Source: CAIWTU01 sp963815135 (lineage in GTDB: Bacteria > Desulfobacterota > Desulfuromonadia > Geobacterales > Geobacteraceae). Taken from it: a DNA stretch of 64,000 nucleotides. Below, one piece after another: positions 61,623-64,000 of this stretch (positions are counted from its first letter, which is position 1; the number at the start of each line of letters is the position of its first letter). Position numbers and translations under genes: made by a program. Location of the stretch: contig CAWFFO010000013.1 in the NCBI GenBank assembly GCA_963815135.1, positions 1 to 64,000 on the forward strand. The letters run 5' to 3'. The notes under the pieces are model-generated. The model saw only the letters and a program-made list of their open reading frames with translations. It did not search any database and had not been told where the DNA came from.

Positions 61623-62663
61623 ATGGAACAATGGGAAAAAAGTCTCGCTGACAGTATCACCGGCCTTGATCAATTGGCAGAGCGTTTCAAAAATGACTTT
61701 TCCGGGCTTGGAGTTGTGGCAGCACACTTTCCCATGCGGATTACCCCCTATTATTCGGGTTTGATTGAAAATGCCGGAGACCCGATATGGCTCCAGTGTG
61801 TGCCGGACCTGCGGGAACTTGAGGACGACGGACAGATTTCAGATCCGCTGAATGAAGAACAGCTCAGCCCGGTACCGGATCTCATTCACAGGTATCCCGA
61901 CCGGGTGGTATTGCTTGTGTCATCACGTTGTGCCGTTTATTGCCGGTTCTGCATGCGGAAACGCAGGGTCGGCTGCCGTCAGAACATGACCGGCAAAGAA
62001 ATGGAAGCAGCCCTCGATTATATTGCCGAAACACCCTCGATCCGTGATGTAATCCTGTCTGGGGGCGACCCGCTTCTGCTTGCCGACGCCGAGCTGGATG
62101 AGATTCTGGCCCGCGTCCGCAAAATACCTCATGTGGAGATAGTGAGGATCGGAACCAGAGTCCCGGCGACCCTTCCCGAACGAGTTACCGCACGCCTCTG
62201 TCGGATGCTGAAACAGTATCATCCTCTATATATCAATACCCATTTCAATCATCCACGGGAAATAACCGAAAAGTCGGCTCTGGCCTGTGCGCGTTTGGCA
62301 GAAGCAGGAATTCCGCTCGGAAACCAGACCGTCCTTATGAAAAGTGTCAATGATGACCCTGAGGTGATGAAAAGACTGATGCAGAGGCTCTTGTCCATCC
62401 GTGTCCGCCCATACTACATCCATCAGATGGATCTCGTGAAAGGGACAGGACACTTCCGGACCCCGGTAGAACAGGGAATCCGGATTATGGAAAGTCTGCG
62501 CGGGCACACTTCAGGTTTGGCGACTCCCTACTATGTAATAGATGCTCCGGGTGGAAGGGGTAAGATCCCTGTTCTTTCCGAGAGCTATGAAAAATGCGGG
62601 AATAAAATTTTTCTGAAAAACTATCGGGGAGAAACGATCGAATATCCTGAAATTGAAGGGTAG
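61623..62663 (+). CDS. epmB: EF-P lysine 2,3-aminomutase-like radical SAM protein
   Basis: EpmB converts lysine to (R)-beta-lysine for EF-P modification. The 346-residue protein binds an Fe4S4 cluster through Cys103, Cys107 and Cys110 (SRCAVYCRFCMRKRRVGC), followed by SGGDPLLL and IRIGTRVPATLPERVT, all typical of the KamA/EpmB family. The shorter length favours EpmB over KamA (about 410). The convergent neighbour epmA, 4 bases away, and efp confirm the pathway. Confidence 0.92.
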   Translation: MEQWEKSLADSITGLDQLAERFKNDFSGLGVVAAHFPMRITPYYSGLIENAGDPIWLQCVPDLRELEDDGQISDPLNEEQLSPVPDLIHRYPDRVVLLVSSRCAVYCRFCMRKRRVGCRQNMTGKEMEAALDYIAETPSIRDVILSGGDPLLLADAELDEILARVRKIPHVEIVRIGTRVPATLPERVTARLCRMLKQYHPLYINTHFNHPREITEKSALACARLAEAGIPLGNQTVLMKSVNDDPEVMKRLMQRLLSIRVRPYYIHQMDLVKGTGHFRTPVEQGIRIMESLRGHTSGLATPYYVIDAPGGRGKIPVLSESYEKCGNKIFLKNYRGETIEYPEIEG

Positions 62664-62667
62664 AGGA

Positions 62668-63588
62668 TCATAGTTCCTCCGGAGTAAATGAAACGACGTC
62701 ATCGATGCATCCGGAATCGGTAAATACCATAACCAGGCGATCGATCCCGAGGGCAATTCCTGATGAAGGCGGCATTGAGGCAAGTTCGGTCAGGAATTTT
62801 TCCGCGACCGGATAGGGTGACTTCCCCTGAGAACGGCGATATGACTCTTCGTGGTGAAAACGCTCCCTTTGCTCTTTTGCATCGGTCAACTCGGTAAAAG
62901 CGTTGGCAAGTTCCAGCCCTCCTACATATAGTTCGAAACGTTCCGCAACAGTGGGGTCCTCTTTACTGAGCCTGGCCAAGGCTCCCCTTTCAGCAGGGTA
63001 TTCGTAGATGAAGGTCGGCCTGGCGTTACCAAGCCTCGGTTCAATCATTTCAACCATTATTTCATCAAACCGGTCGGATGCCAGTGCGTCCTCCATGGTA
63101 ACACGCGCATATCGCTGAAAAGCCTGCCTGACCGTAATCCGCTCCCAGGGTCCGTCCAGGGAAATATCATTCCCGCGAAAAACAATCGAATTTCCCTTGC
63201 CCGTTGAACGGGCAATAGCCGAAAAAAGAGCCTCGCATTCATCCATTATGTCCAGGTAACAGCTATTGATACGGTACCATTCGAGCATGGTGAATTCGGG
63301 GAGATGCAGCCTCCCCCGCTCACCATCCCGCCAGCAGCGGCAAATCTGGAAAATCTGTCGGAACCCCGAGGCGAGCAGCCGTTTCATGCACAGCTCCGGA
63401 GAAGTGTGAAGAAACCACGAGCCGGAAGGGATTGCATCGATGTGAGATTCTGGGGCAGGGGCAGGGATTCTCAGGGGTGTTTCAACCTCCAGGTAATCCC
63501 GTCCCGTAAAGAACCGCCTTATTTCATTAATTATTGCGGCCCTGTCCTTCAAATTCCTCAGACGGCGGGAAGCTGGCTGTGTATGCAC
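62668..63588 (-). CDS. epmA: EF-P lysyl-lysine ligase EpmA
   Basis: EpmA (PoxA/GenX) is a class II lysyl-tRNA synthetase paralog that attaches beta-lysine to EF-P Lys34. The 306-residue protein lacks the anticodon-binding domain, as expected. Motifs are FFTGRDYLEVETPLRIPAPA, FLHTSPELCMKRLLASGF, FQICRCWRDGERGRLHLPEFTMLEWYR and GIALGIDRLVMV. It begins three bases after the efp stop. Confidence 0.95.
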   Translation of the reverse strand: MHTQPASRRLRNLKDRAAIINEIRRFFTGRDYLEVETPLRIPAPAPESHIDAIPSGSWFLHTSPELCMKRLLASGFRQIFQICRCWRDGERGRLHLPEFTMLEWYRINSCYLDIMDECEALFSAIARSTGKGNSIVFRGNDISLDGPWERITVRQAFQRYARVTMEDALASDRFDEIMVEMIEPRLGNARPTFIYEYPAERGALARLSKEDPTVAERFELYVGGLELANAFTELTDAKEQRERFHHEESYRRSQGKSPYPVAEKFLTELASMPPSSGIALGIDRLVMVFTDSGCIDDVVSFTPEEL

Positions 63589-63591
63589 AGC

Positions 63592-64000
63592 TCAGCCTTT
63601 TACCCTTGTGGAATACTCCCCGGTGCGAGTGTCTATGGTGATCAGCTCGCCTTCTTCGATAAAAGGAGGAACCCGAAGCACAAAACCTGTCTCCACGGTA
63701 GCAGGCTTGGAATCACTGCCGGTGGTATCTCCCTTTACCCAGGGATCGGTCTGTGTCACACGAAGGTTTACGAAATTCGGTACGTTCACTCCGATCGGTT
63801 TTTCTCCGAACATCAAAACATCAACCATCAGGTTATCGATGAGGAAAAACCGGGTGTCGCCCAACAGATCCTCGCTGATTGAAATCTGCTCATAATTTTC
63901 GTTGTCCATGAAACAGTAATTGTTATCTTCCTTATACAGATACTGCATAGCCCGTTCTTCAAGACGCGCGGGCTCGAATGTTTCACCGGAGCGATAGGTC
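63592..64000 (-). CDS. efp: Elongation factor P (N-terminus outside the window)
   Basis: EF-P relieves ribosome stalling at polyproline motifs. 135 residues are visible on the minus strand, reading in from the edge: TYRSGETFEPARLEERAMQY, then LYKEDNNYCFMDNENYEQI, the OB domains and the C-terminal VETGFVLRVPPFIEEGELI and RTGEYSTRVKG. About 50 N-terminal residues, including the modified Lys34, are beyond the window. It precedes epmA in one operon. Confidence 0.95.
   Translation of the reverse strand, partial: TYRSGETFEPARLEERAMQYLYKEDNNYCFMDNENYEQISISEDLLGDTRFFLIDNLMVDVLMFGEKPIGVNVPNFVNLRVTQTDPWVKGDTTGSDSKPATVETGFVLRVPPFIEEGELITIDTRTGEYSTRVKG

Noticed and set aside
1..64000. CRISPR array associated with the Cas6-like gene
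   Set aside because: No series of regularly spaced direct repeats was seen anywhere in the window.

Overview
The window looks like one contiguous piece of a chromosome from a Gram-negative bacterium, most likely a deltaproteobacterial lineage (Desulfobacterota/Desulfuromonadota, Geobacter-like). The clues are gene order and content: rpmI-rplT-pheS-pheT followed by ihfA and a MerR-like regulator; gapA-pgk-tpiA-secG followed by tRNA-Leu; a long PurL with a PurS-like N-terminus plus a separate PurQ; a class II aldolase of about 430 residues; an orphan Cas6-like protein; an Mla-type ABC ATPase; an LPS-type heptosyltransferase. Good matches to sigma54 and sigma28 promoters suggest NtrC-type nitrogen control and flagellar chemotaxis. 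The placement is inference; no 16S gene is present.

Layout. 1-5 kb: edge of an exported protein, a DUF255/thioredoxin-like protein, murJ, ogt, then a gene-free convergent gap holding three DnaA-box-like 9-mers. 5-8 kb: tgt-mazG on the minus strand and a lone Cas6-like gene without an array. 8-15 kb: ftsH, malQ, a SAM-I riboswitch controlling metY, and a chemotaxis receptor behind a sigma28-type promoter. 15-21 kb: selU (minus), class II aldolase, yacG, gltX, and amt (minus) behind a sigma54-type promoter. 21-25 kb: a compact run of acuC-like deacetylase, unknown protein, 33-residue membrane microprotein, Mla-type ATPase and stand-alone receiver. 25-26.5 kb: an AT-rich heptosyltransferase and tRNA-Val. 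26.6-34 kb: thrS, infC, rpmI, rplT, pheS, pheT, ihfA, merR and tRNA-Pro. 34-41 kb: minus-strand small genes, tRNA-Leu, secG, an insertion sequence, tpiA, pgk, gapA. 41-55.6 kb: WalJ-like MBL protein and most of purine/pyrimidine synthesis (purB, purL, purQ, purF, pyrE, purN, purM, pyrK, pyrD) with an MscS channel in the run. 55.6-64 kb: nitroreductase, CMP-kinase-like protein, BI-1 family protein, CBS/DRTGG pyrophosphatase, FmdB-type protein, thioesterase, and the EF-P beta-lysylation set epmB, epmA, efp.

Two observations affect how the sequence should be read. Indels cluster in thrS-infC (27.57-28.79 kb) and in purF (48.86-49.56 kb), and one lies in the pyrophosphatase gene. Each gene reads through at normal length once single bases are corrected, so sequencing or assembly error is far more likely than gene decay. 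Separately, an insertion sequence sits exactly at the 3' end of tpiA: its terminal repeat now encodes the last six residues and the stop codon of TpiA, and it separates tpiA from secG.

The best candidates for something undescribed are the acuC/unknown/microprotein/ABC-ATPase cluster and the orphan Cas6-like gene. The rest is mainly housekeeping.
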